From contig JBOFKD010000143.1 in NCBI GenBank assembly GCA_051657165.1, forward strand, positions 29,986 through 93,985: a DNA stretch of 64,000 nucleotides, read 5' to 3'. The notes beneath the pieces are model-generated. The model did not search any database, was not told where the DNA came from, and saw only the letters and a program-made list of their open reading frames with translations. Source of the DNA: UBA7332 sp051657165 (GTDB taxonomy: Bacteria > Bacteroidota > Bacteroidia > Bacteroidales > UBA7332). Shown one piece after another: positions 36,110 through 45,058 of the stretch (within the stretch, counting starts at the first letter, position 1; every line of letters begins with the position of its first letter). Position numbers and translations under genes: made by a program.

Positions 36110-37159
36110 ATGAAAAGAAATAAAGTAATGATTGACTGCGAAAAAATAAAACATCCGAATACCGGATTATTTTCGTTCTGCACACAACTTACTAATGCTA
36201 TTGAAAGAATAAAGAATGATTATTCTTTAAACACGAACTATCTAGTAACTAAAAAGTGCCTTCCTTTTCTTCCAGAAAATACACAAACCAGAATCTTACA
36301 TATATTCAATAAAATATATTTTAAAGTAAGTAATGATATAGATATTTTCCACGCTACTTTTCAGCTTGGAAAGTATATTCCATCTAATAAAAAAGTATTA
36401 CTAACCATTCATGATTTAAACTTCCTTTACGAAAAAAAGCCACGTAAAGCCAAGAGACTTCATAAATGGGTTCAACGAAATATAGATAAAGCTGATTATT
36501 TAATAGCTATTTCTGAATATACAAAACAAGATATTATTAAGCATCTCAACATCAATGAAAAACCACTTGATGTTATATATAACGGCTGTAGTTTTTATAC
36601 GGGTACAGAGATAACAAACCCATCTTACAAGCCCGTACGAAAATTTATCTTCACTGTTGGAACCGTTTTACCCAAAAAGAACTTTCACGTTCTACCGGCT
36701 CTGCTCGAAGACAATGATTATGAATTACTCATAGCTGGAAACAAATCAGCATATATTGAAAAGATTCTTGAAGAGGCTGCAAAGTACAACGTAGCAGACA
36801 GAGTAAAAATATTAGGCCCTGTATCGGAAGAGGACAAAGACTGGTATTACCGTAACTGCTCTGCCTTTGTCTTTCCATCTATAGCCGAAGGATTCGGACT
36901 GCCGGTAATAGAAGCTTTACATTATGGCAAGCCAACCTTTATATCGCAACACACATCCTTGCCTGAAATAGGAAAAGATTACTGTTTTTATTTTGACTAT
37001 AATTTTGATCCGGAAAAGATGAAAGCTGAATTTAAACAAGGAATGGACCTATTCAATCAGCGTGATATAAACCAACAAATTGAATATGCCCATTCTTATT
37101 CCTGGGATAACGCAGCACGTAAATACTGCGAAATATATAATAAACTTATTTTGAAGTAA
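36110..37159 (+). CDS. Glycosyltransferase family 4 (GT-B)
   Basis: A 349-residue GT-B enzyme of the group 1 family. The C-terminal donor domain has FTVGTVLPKKNF and the EX7E motif EGFGLPVIE (Glu260 and Glu268). It probably transfers a sugar to a cell-surface polysaccharide or LPS core; donor and acceptor cannot be read. It is more AT-rich than the housekeeping genes and begins the polysaccharide region. Its last 14 bases overlap the end of the convergent next gene. Confidence 0.88.
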   Translation: MKRNKVMIDCEKIKHPNTGLFSFCTQLTNAIERIKNDYSLNTNYLVTKKCLPFLPENTQTRILHIFNKIYFKVSNDIDIFHATFQLGKYIPSNKKVLLTIHDLNFLYEKKPRKAKRLHKWVQRNIDKADYLIAISEYTKQDIIKHLNINEKPLDVIYNGCSFYTGTEITNPSYKPVRKFIFTVGTVLPKKNFHVLPALLEDNDYELLIAGNKSAYIEKILEEAAKYNVADRVKILGPVSEEDKDWYYRNCSAFVFPSIAEGFGLPVIEALHYGKPTFISQHTSLPEIGKDYCFYFDYNFDPEKMKAEFKQGMDLFNQRDINQQIEYAHSYSWDNAARKYCEIYNKLILK

Positions 37160-38303
37160 GTGTCTGAAACAAATCAAGCCACTTCTTACCAATAATATCG
37201 GGGCTGTATTCTTTTGATTTTAAGACTACAGCCTCTGCTATTTTTAACCGCAACTGATCATCGCTCATCAGGCGACCTAATTGTTTTGCATAAAGCTCCA
37301 TATCAAAAGGAGGCACCAGGATTCCGTTCACTCCGTCGGGTGATAAAATATCTTCCACACCTGCGACACAATTAAAAGCTATAGGAACAACTCCAAAAGA
37401 CTGAGCCTCGCCTAACACCATAGGCCATCCCTCAAAACTTGAAGTCAGACAAAGAATAGATGCCTTACGATAATAATCAGAAACATCACTTTTAAATCCT
37501 TCAAAAACAACTCTAGGTATCTTTTCTTTTTCAACTTTTCTCTGAAGAGCAATCAATTCAGGACCATCTCCGACTATACGCAATAACCAATCTGAACTAA
37601 TATTTTTCCATATATCAAGTAGCCGGTCAATTCGTTTATCAGCATAACTTAATCTACCAATATAAACAACCTCTTGTGACTTTTTATTTATATCTAAAAA
37701 TTCGGATTGAAGAATCGGATTAGATATAGATAAAAATAATTCTTTATTATCTATATGCAATCGTTTAATAATCTGATTTGAATAATCATCAGTGAGTGTT
37801 ACAAATTTATCAACAACACTACAAATCTCACGATATTTCTTTTCTGTTCTTTTTTTATGTATCTTCAATATATTAAATCGAATCTTCTGGATAGTATGCC
37901 ATTCAATATAGCTTAAGAAAGAGCGCTCTGAGCGTCTTTTTGCTAACTGATATTTCAATTCGATCTCCCAGAAAGGAACACTATGAAGCACATAAACTAT
38001 ACTACAATCCGTTTCTTTTTTAATCCTTTTCAAATCTGGCAAATCATAATCCGGCACAATAATCAGATTTATTTTCTTAGAATTAATCTCATTTATTAAA
38101 AATTCAGCATTATCAGAAGACTGAAGACAATTATTGGGAAAACACAAATAAGAGATACCTGCTTTCTCATCCTCTATTTCAGAAAACACACAACTATAAA
38201 TATACACCTGTATATCTTTAGTTATCAAAAAATCAGACAAATTATGAGTAACTTCTTCTTTTCCACCAAAAGGATAAGTCTCATGTATTATAGCAATTTT
38301 CAT
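37146..38303 (-). CDS. Glycosyltransferase family 4 (GT-B)
   Basis: A 385-residue GT-B enzyme. The N-terminus MKIAIIHETYPFGGKEEV holds the acceptor-side Gly-rich loop. The donor domain shows VVYIGRLSYADKRIDRLL, RIVGDGPEL and the EX7E motif in FEGWPMVLGEAQ. It resembles the plus-strand gene at 39442, and both may descend from one gene. It is markedly AT-rich. It lies 9 bases downstream of the GT2 gene at 38313, so the two form a minus-strand operon. Confidence 0.88.
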   Translation of the reverse strand: MKIAIIHETYPFGGKEEVTHNLSDFLITKDIQVYIYSCVFSEIEDEKAGISYLCFPNNCLQSSDNAEFLINEINSKKINLIIVPDYDLPDLKRIKKETDCSIVYVLHSVPFWEIELKYQLAKRRSERSFLSYIEWHTIQKIRFNILKIHKKRTEKKYREICSVVDKFVTLTDDYSNQIIKRLHIDNKELFLSISNPILQSEFLDINKKSQEVVYIGRLSYADKRIDRLLDIWKNISSDWLLRIVGDGPELIALQRKVEKEKIPRVVFEGFKSDVSDYYRKASILCLTSSFEGWPMVLGEAQSFGVVPIAFNCVAGVEDILSPDGVNGILVPPFDMELYAKQLGRLMSDDQLRLKIAEAVVLKSKEYSPDIIGKKWLDLFQTLTSK

Positions 38304-38312
38304 AAGAAAGAA

Positions 38313-39281
38313 TCAATATATTTTACCTTTTCGTTTATAATACATCACATATATCAACCCTAATATATGTGATTTAGTAAATAAATAATTCAATTTACGA
38401 TATGCCTTTATACGTGGATACCTAATCAAGTCAGGATATCTCTTTAGCATATCAAAATACTCAATTGCACGACTTTTAATTCCGGACATCCATCCTCTCT
38501 GTGTAATCAAATTAAAAGAACCAATTTTCACACAACACAATTCTTTTTGAACATCATTATATTCTGGTTTATCCTTCATAAAACTCCTTATTAGCTCAGG
38601 AAATAAAAGAAGGTCTTTTACTTTAGATTCAGATAAAGAACTATTGGATATTGATGTATTACGAATTACATAATGTAATAAAGGCTCTGAATTATATGCA
38701 TAAACTTTATTCGCAAAATATATTAATTGCGAAGACAGATAAGCATCTTCCCCATAACTTAGCTCCTTATCAACATGTACATTCTTATAAAGAGATCGTT
38801 TATGTATATGCGACCAAACAGAAAAATACCCTTCCCCAATCCATAAGGTTTTTAACATTTCTATATTAGAATATACTACATTTGGATATGGATTTGATTG
38901 TGTTGTATGGTCATCGTATTCAAAAAAGAAACGAAACATCAGTAAATCGGCGTCTGCTTCTAAGATCTTTGCATAAACTGTCTCGATTAAATTATTTTCA
39001 ACATAATCATCCCCATCAAGATGAAATACATATGGCGCTGTTGCTTTTTCCAGACCAGAAAATCTAGCCATAGCCAAACCCTCATTAAGTTTATTCACAA
39101 TCTTAACGCGTGAATCTGCTTCAGCATATTTCTGTAAAATCTTTGGAGAATCATCTGTACTCCCATCATTAACCACAATTATTTCAATATCTTTAAAAGT
39201 TTGGTTGACAACAGATGACAAACATCTATCTAGATATTGAGAAACATTGTACACTGGTATTATTATCGAAACTTGAGCCAT
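38313..39281 (-). CDS. Glycosyltransferase family 2 (GT-A)
   Basis: A 322-residue GT-A enzyme: VSIIIPVYNVSQYLDRCLSS, EIIVVNDGSTDDS, and the metal-binding DGDD in HLDGDDYVE. The remainder is a helix-rich tail without clear membrane segments. It adds a sugar to an oligosaccharide; specificity unknown. The frame starts with a TTG six codons upstream, but the ATG at 39281 fits the family's N-terminus. It is the first gene of a two-gene minus-strand unit, with a TACATTTG element upstream. Confidence 0.88.
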   Translation of the reverse strand: MAQVSIIIPVYNVSQYLDRCLSSVVNQTFKDIEIIVVNDGSTDDSPKILQKYAEADSRVKIVNKLNEGLAMARFSGLEKATAPYVFHLDGDDYVENNLIETVYAKILEADADLLMFRFFFEYDDHTTQSNPYPNVVYSNIEMLKTLWIGEGYFSVWSHIHKRSLYKNVHVDKELSYGEDAYLSSQLIYFANKVYAYNSEPLLHYVIRNTSISNSSLSESKVKDLLLFPELIRSFMKDKPEYNDVQKELCCVKIGSFNLITQRGWMSGIKSRAIEYFDMLKRYPDLIRYPRIKAYRKLNYLFTKSHILGLIYVMYYKRKGKIY

Positions 39282-39310
39282 TTTATTATTTTTAACCAAT
39301 AAATACCATA

Positions 39311-39318
39311 CAAATGTA
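39311..39318 (-). promoter_or_regulatory. -7 promoter element for the GT2-GT4 unit
   Basis: On the minus strand TACATTTG, 30 bases before the ATG at 39281; -33 element weak. Confidence 0.45.
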
Positions 39319-39412
39319 CTAAATAATTCTGTAACTAATAAATTTCATTTATCTAAAAGCTGATTATATTATATATAAACACTAAAGCAATACAGTATTA
39401 ATACGAAATAAT

Positions 39413-39420
39413 TATATTTG
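39413..39420 (+). promoter_or_regulatory. -7 promoter element for the GT4 gene at 39442
   Basis: TATATTTG, 21 bases before the ATG; no clear -33 element. Confidence 0.45.
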
Positions 39421-39441
39421 TCCGAATAAATAATTACTATA

Positions 39442-40623
39442 ATGAAAATCGTTTTTCTTACACATAATTTCCCGGGGTTAGGGGGAATAGAATCTGTCAC
39501 AATACTTCTAGCTAATTATTTAACTTCAAAAAACTTAGATATAACCATCATATCAAGTACATCTGACCCGCTATATGATTCCATCTATATATCAAAAAAA
39601 ATAAACAGAGTATTAACTCCTAACTCCTCTGATTTCAATTCTCTGTCAAACATCCGTTTTATCGAGAATTACTTATGCAATAATAGATTTGATATTGTTA
39701 TTAATCAAGGGTGTGCCTATAATATACAAAAAAAGCAGATTCCTAAAGAGACTAAAATTATTCAGACTCTTCATGGTTTACCTTTTTGGCAAATTAAGTG
39801 TACTCCTCATTTAACAAGATGGATCCATGTCAAAAAAGCAACAAAATTAAATAAACTACCAGTATTAAAAAAGCTCATATTAAACAAGTTATTCCCTTAT
39901 AGAAAATACTCAAAGTATTACAATCAATATAAATTCTTTATTTCAAATTGTGATTACTACGTCACATTATGTGATGGGTTCACCAATATAATGACGCAAA
40001 AATTCCCTCAACACTCATCAAAAATTATTTCGATTGAAAATCCTATACCATCTATAGATAATCTTCAGTTAACAAATAAATCAAATGAAATAATCTATAT
40101 TGGCAGACTAAGTGAAACTGATAAACATATTAATCGAATATTAAAGTTATGGGCTGATATTGAACAAAAAGACACTGGATGGTGTATAAAAATAGTTGGC
40201 GATGGCCCGGATGCAAAAGAGCTCATCTCTCTTTCAAAAAAACTAAATTTAAAACGATGTTCTTTTGAAGGATTCCACGCAAATCCAATAGAATATCATC
40301 GTAATGCCAAAATAATCCTGCTAACATCTGAATTCGAAGGAGTACCTATGTCTATTCTCGAATCGATGCAGGTAGGAACTGTTCCGGTTGCTTACAACTG
40401 TTCAGAAGGAATGGAATTATTGATTGATAACGGCAAAAATGGATTCTTAATTCCGTGCTTTAAACAAAAGGAGTTTGAAAACAAACTACTTGAACTAATG
40501 AACAACGAGTCTCTTTGGATTAATATGAGTAAACAAGCTATCGTAAAAGCACAGGAATTTGACATACAGGTTATTGGTGAGAAATGGATACATTTATTTG
40601 ACTCCATGACAACCAGTAAATAA
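39442..40623 (+). CDS. Glycosyltransferase family 4 (GT-B)
   Basis: A 393-residue GT-B enzyme with N-terminal FLTHNFPGLGGIESV. The donor domain shows EIIYIGRLSETDKHI, IVGDGPDAKEL and the EX7E-like FEGVPMSILESM. It resembles the minus-strand gene at 37146 along its length. It is strongly AT-rich with many AAA/ATA codons, suggesting horizontal transfer within the polysaccharide region. No flippase or polymerase gene accompanies it in this window. Confidence 0.87.
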   Translation: MKIVFLTHNFPGLGGIESVTILLANYLTSKNLDITIISSTSDPLYDSIYISKKINRVLTPNSSDFNSLSNIRFIENYLCNNRFDIVINQGCAYNIQKKQIPKETKIIQTLHGLPFWQIKCTPHLTRWIHVKKATKLNKLPVLKKLILNKLFPYRKYSKYYNQYKFFISNCDYYVTLCDGFTNIMTQKFPQHSSKIISIENPIPSIDNLQLTNKSNEIIYIGRLSETDKHINRILKLWADIEQKDTGWCIKIVGDGPDAKELISLSKKLNLKRCSFEGFHANPIEYHRNAKIILLTSEFEGVPMSILESMQVGTVPVAYNCSEGMELLIDNGKNGFLIPCFKQKEFENKLLELMNNESLWINMSKQAIVKAQEFDIQVIGEKWIHLFDSMTTSK

Positions 40624-40747
40624 GAATAGTCCAACTTTAAAAAAGAAGTTTTCACTATTCTTTCAATAGCCGGGATAACATCTTTACAGAATAGTAATTT
40701 TCTACAGAAACTTTCGGACAAATATTCGGGAGAGGAATAAATATTTC

Positions 40748-40755
40748 TATTTTTG
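40748..40755 (+). promoter_or_regulatory. -7 promoter element of the rfb operon
   Basis: TATTTTTG matches TAnnTTTG, 57 bases before rfbA; no clear -33 element. Confidence 0.45.
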
Positions 40756-40812
40756 TTGCAATTTGTCTTTTTTTCAAAGCAGGCCTAGTATTCATTTAAT
40801 AAAACAACAGCG

Positions 40813-41691
40813 ATGAAAGGTATCGTTTTAGCAGGCGGTTCGGGCACTCGACTTTATCCGATCACCAAAGGAGTATCAAAGCAATTATTGCCTATCTACG
40901 ACAAGCCGATGATATATTATCCTATATCAGTGCTTTTACTTGCAGGTATCCGCGAAATACTGATTATTTCAACTCCGCAGGATCTTCCCGGATTCAAGCG
41001 ACTACTGGGCGACGGCTCCGATCTTGGCATACGTTTTGAATATGCTGAGCAACCCTCTCCTGACGGATTAGCTCAGGCATTTATTATTGGTGAAGAATTC
41101 ATCGGTGATGATTCCGTATGCCTTGTATTAGGTGATAATATATTCTATGGCCAGAGCTTCACCAGGATGCTGAAGGAAGCCGTTTCTAATGTAAAGACTG
41201 AGAATAAAGCAACTGTGTTCGGATATTGGGTAAACGATCCTGAGCGCTACGGTGTGGCGGAATTTGATAATGAAGGAAACGTTCTGTCCATTGAAGAAAA
41301 GCCGGCTGAACCGAAATCAAATTATGCTGTTGTAGGATTATACTTTTATCCGAATAAAGTTATTAATATTGCAAAATCGATCAAACCTTCAGCCCGCGGT
41401 GAACTAGAGATTACAACAGTTAATCAGGAGTTTCTTTCCAATGGCGAATTAAAGGTACAAACTCTGGGCCGGGGTTTTGCATGGCTTGATACCGGCACTC
41501 ACGATTCATTATCAGAAGCTTCTACTTTCGTTGAAGTTATTGAGAAACGTCAGGGACTCAAAATTGCATGTCTGGAGGAAATTGCGTTCAAACATGGATG
41601 GATAAAGAAAGAGAAACTACTGAAAATTGCACAGCCAATGGCTAAGAATGAGTACGGTAAATATCTTATTAAAATAACAAATAGCAAATAA
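40813..41691 (+). CDS. rfbA: Glucose-1-phosphate thymidylyltransferase
   Basis: A 292-residue nucleotidyltransferase, the first step of dTDP-L-rhamnose synthesis (dTTP plus glucose-1-phosphate). The N-terminal LAGGSGTRLYPIT is the nucleotide-binding signature. VLGDNIFYG holds the metal-binding Asp and EEKPAEPKSNYAVVGLYFY the sugar-binding part. Feedback inhibition by dTDP-rhamnose is usual in the family. The last five codons (ITNSK and stop) lie inside a heptad repeat array that starts at 41678, so the natural C-terminus has been partly rewritten by the repeat. Confidence 0.97.
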   Translation: MKGIVLAGGSGTRLYPITKGVSKQLLPIYDKPMIYYPISVLLLAGIREILIISTPQDLPGFKRLLGDGSDLGIRFEYAEQPSPDGLAQAFIIGEEFIGDDSVCLVLGDNIFYGQSFTRMLKEAVSNVKTENKATVFGYWVNDPERYGVAEFDNEGNVLSIEEKPAEPKSNYAVVGLYFYPNKVINIAKSIKPSARGELEITTVNQEFLSNGELKVQTLGRGFAWLDTGTHDSLSEASTFVEVIEKRQGLKIACLEEIAFKHGWIKKEKLLKIAQPMAKNEYGKYLIKITNSK

Positions 41692-41859
41692 CAGATAGCA
41701 AATAACAGATAACAAATAGCAAATGACAGATAACAAATTGCAAATAACAAAGAGCAAATAACAGATAGCAAATAACAAAGAGCAAATAACAGATAACAAA
41801 TAGCAAATGACAGATAGTAAATAACAGATAGCAAATAGCAAATGACAAATAGCAAATAT
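41678..41859 (+). repeat. Exact 7-bp-period array, 26 heptads (CARATAR)
   Basis: Twenty-six consecutive heptamers in perfect register: CAAATAG, CAAATAA, CAGATAG, CAAATGA, CAAAGAG and similar. The array begins in the 3' end of rfbA. Frames on the minus strand stay open because 7 is coprime to 3; they are not genes. Confidence 0.95.
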
Positions 41860-41970
41860 TGCATTGTACATTGCTCATTGAATAAGTATATTGTTCATTG
41901 TTATCTGTTCACTGTTCATTAAATTAGTTCATTAAGTTAGTTCATTGTTATCTGCTCATTTTTCATTTAA
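41860..41970 (-). repeat. Complementary T-rich heptad tract before rfbC
   Basis: Units such as TGTTCAT, TGTTATC, TGTTCAC and TGCTCAT run at a mostly 7-bp period. TGTTATC is the reverse complement of GATAACA in the preceding array. Together they could pair into a long imperfect RNA hairpin between rfbA and rfbC. Confidence 0.8.
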
Positions 41971-41974
41971 TATT

Positions 41975-42541
41975 ATGAATGTAATTAAAACAGATATAGA
42001 GGGAGTTGTAATCATTGAGCCGCGTATTTTTGGAGACAAAAGAGGGTACTTTTTTGAATCTTTCTCGCAAAAAGAATTTGACGAGAAAGTTTGCAGAACA
42101 GTATTTATCCAGGATAATGAGTCCAGATCCTCTTACGGTGTTTTGCGCGGACTTCACTTTCAGAAGCCTCCTTTCTGCCAATCAAAACTTGTCAGAGTTG
42201 TAAAAGGCAAAGTTCTGGACGTAGCTGTCGATTTGCGTAAAGGTTCGGCAACTTTCGGACAGTATATTTCTGTTGAACTATCTGCTGAAAACAAACGTCA
42301 GGTATTTATTCCGCGTGGCTTTGCTCATGGATTTGTAGTCCTTAGCGACGATGCTGTGTTTCAATACAAATGTGACAACTACTATGCTCCAGAACATGAA
42401 AGTTCGGTAGCATGGAATGATGCAACTATCGGTATCGACTGGAGAATCAATCCGGCAGATATTACATTATCTGCTAAAGATCAGACTGCTCCCGAACTGA
42501 AGGACGCATGGACGTTTGATTACAAAGCAAAACTATATTGA
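41975..42541 (+). CDS. rfbC: dTDP-4-dehydrorhamnose 3,5-epimerase
   Basis: A 188-residue cupin epimerase, third enzyme of the dTDP-rhamnose pathway. It shows FGDKRGYFFESFS, the catalytic-His region VLRGLHFQKPP, QSKLVRVVKGKVLDVAVDLR and FIPRGFAHGF. ATG at 41975 (MNVIKTDIEGV) is the natural start; codons before it belong to the T-rich repeat tract. The TGA stop is the first part of the next heptad array. Confidence 0.97.
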   Translation: MNVIKTDIEGVVIIEPRIFGDKRGYFFESFSQKEFDEKVCRTVFIQDNESRSSYGVLRGLHFQKPPFCQSKLVRVVKGKVLDVAVDLRKGSATFGQYISVELSAENKRQVFIPRGFAHGFVVLSDDAVFQYKCDNYYAPEHESSVAWNDATIGIDWRINPADITLSAKDQTAPELKDAWTFDYKAKLY

Positions 42542-42652
42542 AATAACAAATAGCAGAGAACAGAGAATAAATAGCAGAGAATAAATAACAAATAGCAGAG
42601 AACAGAGAATAAATAGCAGAGAATAAATAACAAATAACAGAGATCAAATAAC
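42541..42652 (+). repeat. Second exact 7-bp-period array, 16 heptads
   Basis: Sixteen heptamers in perfect register, alternating AAATAAC/AAATAGC with AGAGAAC/AGAGAAT. The array starts at the last base of the rfbC stop codon. Same repeat family as the array after rfbA, with a different consensus. Confidence 0.95.
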
Positions 42653-42659
42653 AATGATT

Positions 42660-42755
42660 TTATTGACGAAGTTTATTGTTCACTGTTATCTGTTAATTAC
42701 TCTTTGTTCGCTGACGAAGTTTATTGTTCGTTGTTAATTGTACATTGCTCATTAA
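42660..42755 (-). repeat. Complementary T-rich heptad tract before rfbD
   Basis: Units TGTTCAC, TGTTATC, TGTTAAT, TGTTCGT, TGTACAT and TGCTCAT, plus a duplicated TGACGAAGTTTATTGTTC segment. It mirrors the tract before rfbC. Confidence 0.8.
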
Positions 42756-42761
42756 AATATT

Positions 42762-43619
42762 ATGAATATACTTATTACCGGATCAAATGGTCAGTTAGGA
42801 AATGAGCTTCATGTTTGCTCGGAACATGAAACCCAAAACTCTTATTTCTTTACCGATGCATCTGAACTTGACATTACGCAAAAAGAAGCTGTACAGGCTT
42901 TTGTTGCCAGCCACAACATCGGCATTATTATAAATTGTGCTGCATATACGGCTGTCGATAAAGCTGAAGATGATATTGAACGCTGCAATCTGATCAATAA
43001 TATAGCTGTACGTAATCTGGCTGAAATAGCAAAGTCAAATCAGATATTCCTTATTCATATATCTACAGATTATGTATTTGACGGATCTAAGAATATTCCT
43101 TATCATGAAGATGATTCTACATCTGCATTAGGCGTATACGGCAAAACTAAATTATTGGGCGAAAAGGCAATCATCGAAACAGGATGTGAGTATCTCATCT
43201 TCCGCACCTCATGGCTTTACTCTTCATATGGCAATAACTTTGTAAAAACCATTCAGCGACTGTCAGCAGAAAGAGAAAGTATGAATGTTGTTTTCGATCA
43301 GGCAGGCACTCCTACATATGCGGCAGATCTGGCCACATTCCTGGTCCATATAATTGAATCCGGTAAATATAAAAACAAATCCGGCATATACCATTTCTCA
43401 AACGAGGGTGTTTGCAGCTGGTATGATTTTGCGCTGGAAATCGTAGAACTTTCCGGAAATGCCTGTACCATTCTGCCATGTCATTCGGATGAATTTCCTG
43501 CAAAGGTTAAACGCCCGAATTACTCTGTATTAGATAAAACGAAAGTAAAAAGTATATTTAATATCACTATCTCTCACTGGAAGGATGGTCTGATCAGAAT
43601 GATTAATAAAACACATTAA
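42762..43619 (+). CDS. rfbD: dTDP-4-dehydrorhamnose reductase
   Basis: A 285-residue short-chain dehydrogenase/reductase that finishes dTDP-L-rhamnose with NAD(P)H. It shows the nucleotide-binding ITGSNGQLGNEL at the N-terminus, STDYVFDG, and the YxxxK catalytic pair in VYGKTKLLGE. FRTSWLYS follows. It stops 3 bases before rfbB, showing tight coupling. Confidence 0.97.
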   Translation: MNILITGSNGQLGNELHVCSEHETQNSYFFTDASELDITQKEAVQAFVASHNIGIIINCAAYTAVDKAEDDIERCNLINNIAVRNLAEIAKSNQIFLIHISTDYVFDGSKNIPYHEDDSTSALGVYGKTKLLGEKAIIETGCEYLIFRTSWLYSSYGNNFVKTIQRLSAERESMNVVFDQAGTPTYAADLATFLVHIIESGKYKNKSGIYHFSNEGVCSWYDFALEIVELSGNACTILPCHSDEFPAKVKRPNYSVLDKTKVKSIFNITISHWKDGLIRMINKTH

Positions 43620-43622
43620 GTC

Positions 43623-44819
43623 ATGAAAATATTAGTAACTGGTGGAGCCGGATTTATTGGTGCCAACTTCGTAAAATATATGTTGAAGAAATACAGTGAT
43701 ATATTCATTGTTATTCTGGATAAGCTTACCTATGCCGGTAATTTAGGCACAATAGCCGAAGAATTAAAAGATCCGCGTGTCGTATTCGTAAAAGGAGATA
43801 TCGGAAATCAGGAGTTGGTAGACAATATATTTGCTCAATACGATATAGATCGTGTCGTAAACTTTGCGGCAGAATCACACGTGGACCGCAGTATTGAAAA
43901 TCCGCAGTTATTCCTTCAAACAAATATTCTGGGCACTCAGAATCTGCTCGATTGTGCGAAGAAAGCCTGGATGACAGGTAAAGATGCAAAAGGATATCCA
44001 ACCTATAAGGCAGGTAAGAAATACCTACAAGTTTCGACCGATGAAGTATACGGCTCTTTGACTAAAGATTTTGACACACCACAACCATTATCTATTGAAG
44101 ATGATGCTGTTAAATCAGTAATCAAAGGCAGACGTGATCTGCACACATATGGTACTAAATTTTTCACAGAAAAGACTCCGATGGATCCCCGCTCACCTTA
44201 TTCAGCATCAAAAACCGGTGCCGATATGATCGTAATGGCTTATGCCGAGACTTTCAGAATGCCGGTGAATATCACACGATGCTCTAATAACTATGGTCCC
44301 TACCATTTTCCCGAAAAATTGATCCCTTTAATCATCAAGAATATTCTGGAAGGCAAAAAACTTCCTGTATACGGAAAAGGTGACAACGTACGCGATTGGT
44401 TATACGTAGAGGATCACGCCAAAGCCATTGATATGGTAATGCGTAATGGCCGTGAAGGTGAAATCTACAACGTAGGTGGATTTAACGAAGAGCAAAACAT
44501 CAATATCGTTAAACTGACGATCGATACAATTGCGCGCATCATGCATGAGGAACCACAATATCAGTCAGTACTTAAAACGGATCTTTCATCTATCAATGAA
44601 GATCTCATTACCTACGTAGGAGACCGTTTGGGTCACGATATGCGTTATGCTATTGATCCGGCAAAAATAGCCAAAGAGCTGGGATGGTATCCTGAAACTT
44701 CATTCACCGAAGGTATTGAAAAGACGATCCGCTGGAATCTTGACAATCAGAAATGGGTAGAAGAAGTTGCAAGCGGTGATTATCAGAAATACTACGAACA
44801 AATGTATTCACACAGATAA
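43623..44819 (+). CDS. rfbB: dTDP-glucose 4,6-dehydratase
   Basis: A 398-residue extended SDR enzyme, second step of the dTDP-rhamnose pathway. It shows the Rossmann loop GGAGFIGANF, the family motif AAESHVDRS, STDEVYGSL and the YxxxK pair in PYSASKTGAD. RCSNNYGPYHFPEKLIP follows. It is somewhat longer than the E. coli enzyme because of an insertion near residues 120-170 (GKDAKGYPTYKAGKKY and the SVIKGRRDLHTYG loop), common in Bacteroidetes. It is the last gene of rfbACDB; the gene order differs from the enterobacterial rfbBDAC. Confidence 0.97.
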   Translation: MKILVTGGAGFIGANFVKYMLKKYSDIFIVILDKLTYAGNLGTIAEELKDPRVVFVKGDIGNQELVDNIFAQYDIDRVVNFAAESHVDRSIENPQLFLQTNILGTQNLLDCAKKAWMTGKDAKGYPTYKAGKKYLQVSTDEVYGSLTKDFDTPQPLSIEDDAVKSVIKGRRDLHTYGTKFFTEKTPMDPRSPYSASKTGADMIVMAYAETFRMPVNITRCSNNYGPYHFPEKLIPLIIKNILEGKKLPVYGKGDNVRDWLYVEDHAKAIDMVMRNGREGEIYNVGGFNEEQNINIVKLTIDTIARIMHEEPQYQSVLKTDLSSINEDLITYVGDRLGHDMRYAIDPAKIAKELGWYPETSFTEGIEKTIRWNLDNQKWVEEVASGDYQKYYEQMYSHR

Positions 44820-44858
44820 TATTTTATGCTCTGTCGGGAGCAAATAACAGATATTAAG

Positions 44859-44907
44859 AACGGAGTCATCCTGATCGGGTCGGAATAACCCTCAGGATGA
44901 TTCCGTT
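44859..44907 (+). terminator. Terminator of the rfb operon
   Basis: AACGGA and TCATCCTGA arms, separated by one base, pair with TCAGGATGA and TCCGTT. T-rich sequence follows. Just before it (44841-44853) is a 13-base remnant of the CAAATAACAGATA heptads. Confidence 0.75.
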
Positions 44908-45017
44908 TATTCGTTTAATTCAGACTGAATATACGTATATCCGGAATTAAAAAAACAGAATATTCTAAATTATTTCTATTACTTATTAGCCACAATAAAG
45001 GATATATTAGTTTTTAT

Positions 45018-45056
45018 ATACGGATGGTTTAGTTACGAAATACGGTTGATTTAGTT
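45018..45056 (+). repeat. Direct repeat flanking the palindrome array
   Basis: ATACGGATGGTTTAGTT (45018) and ATACGGTTGATTTAGTT (45040) are two 17-bp copies with two differences, 22 bp apart. A related inverted copy (AACTAAATCAC ... ACCGTAT) lies at 45163-45186 beyond the palindromes. Confidence 0.65.
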
Positions 45057-45058
45057 TT

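Noticed and set aside
38651..39067. Plus-strand ORFs inside the GT2 gene
   Set aside because: They are shadows of the minus-strand glycosyltransferase with no promoter or family signature.
41550..41878. Minus-strand ORFs with CYLL/FVI repeats
   Set aside because: They are translations of the 7-bp array, which stays open in every frame; they overlap rfbA and lack a promoter.
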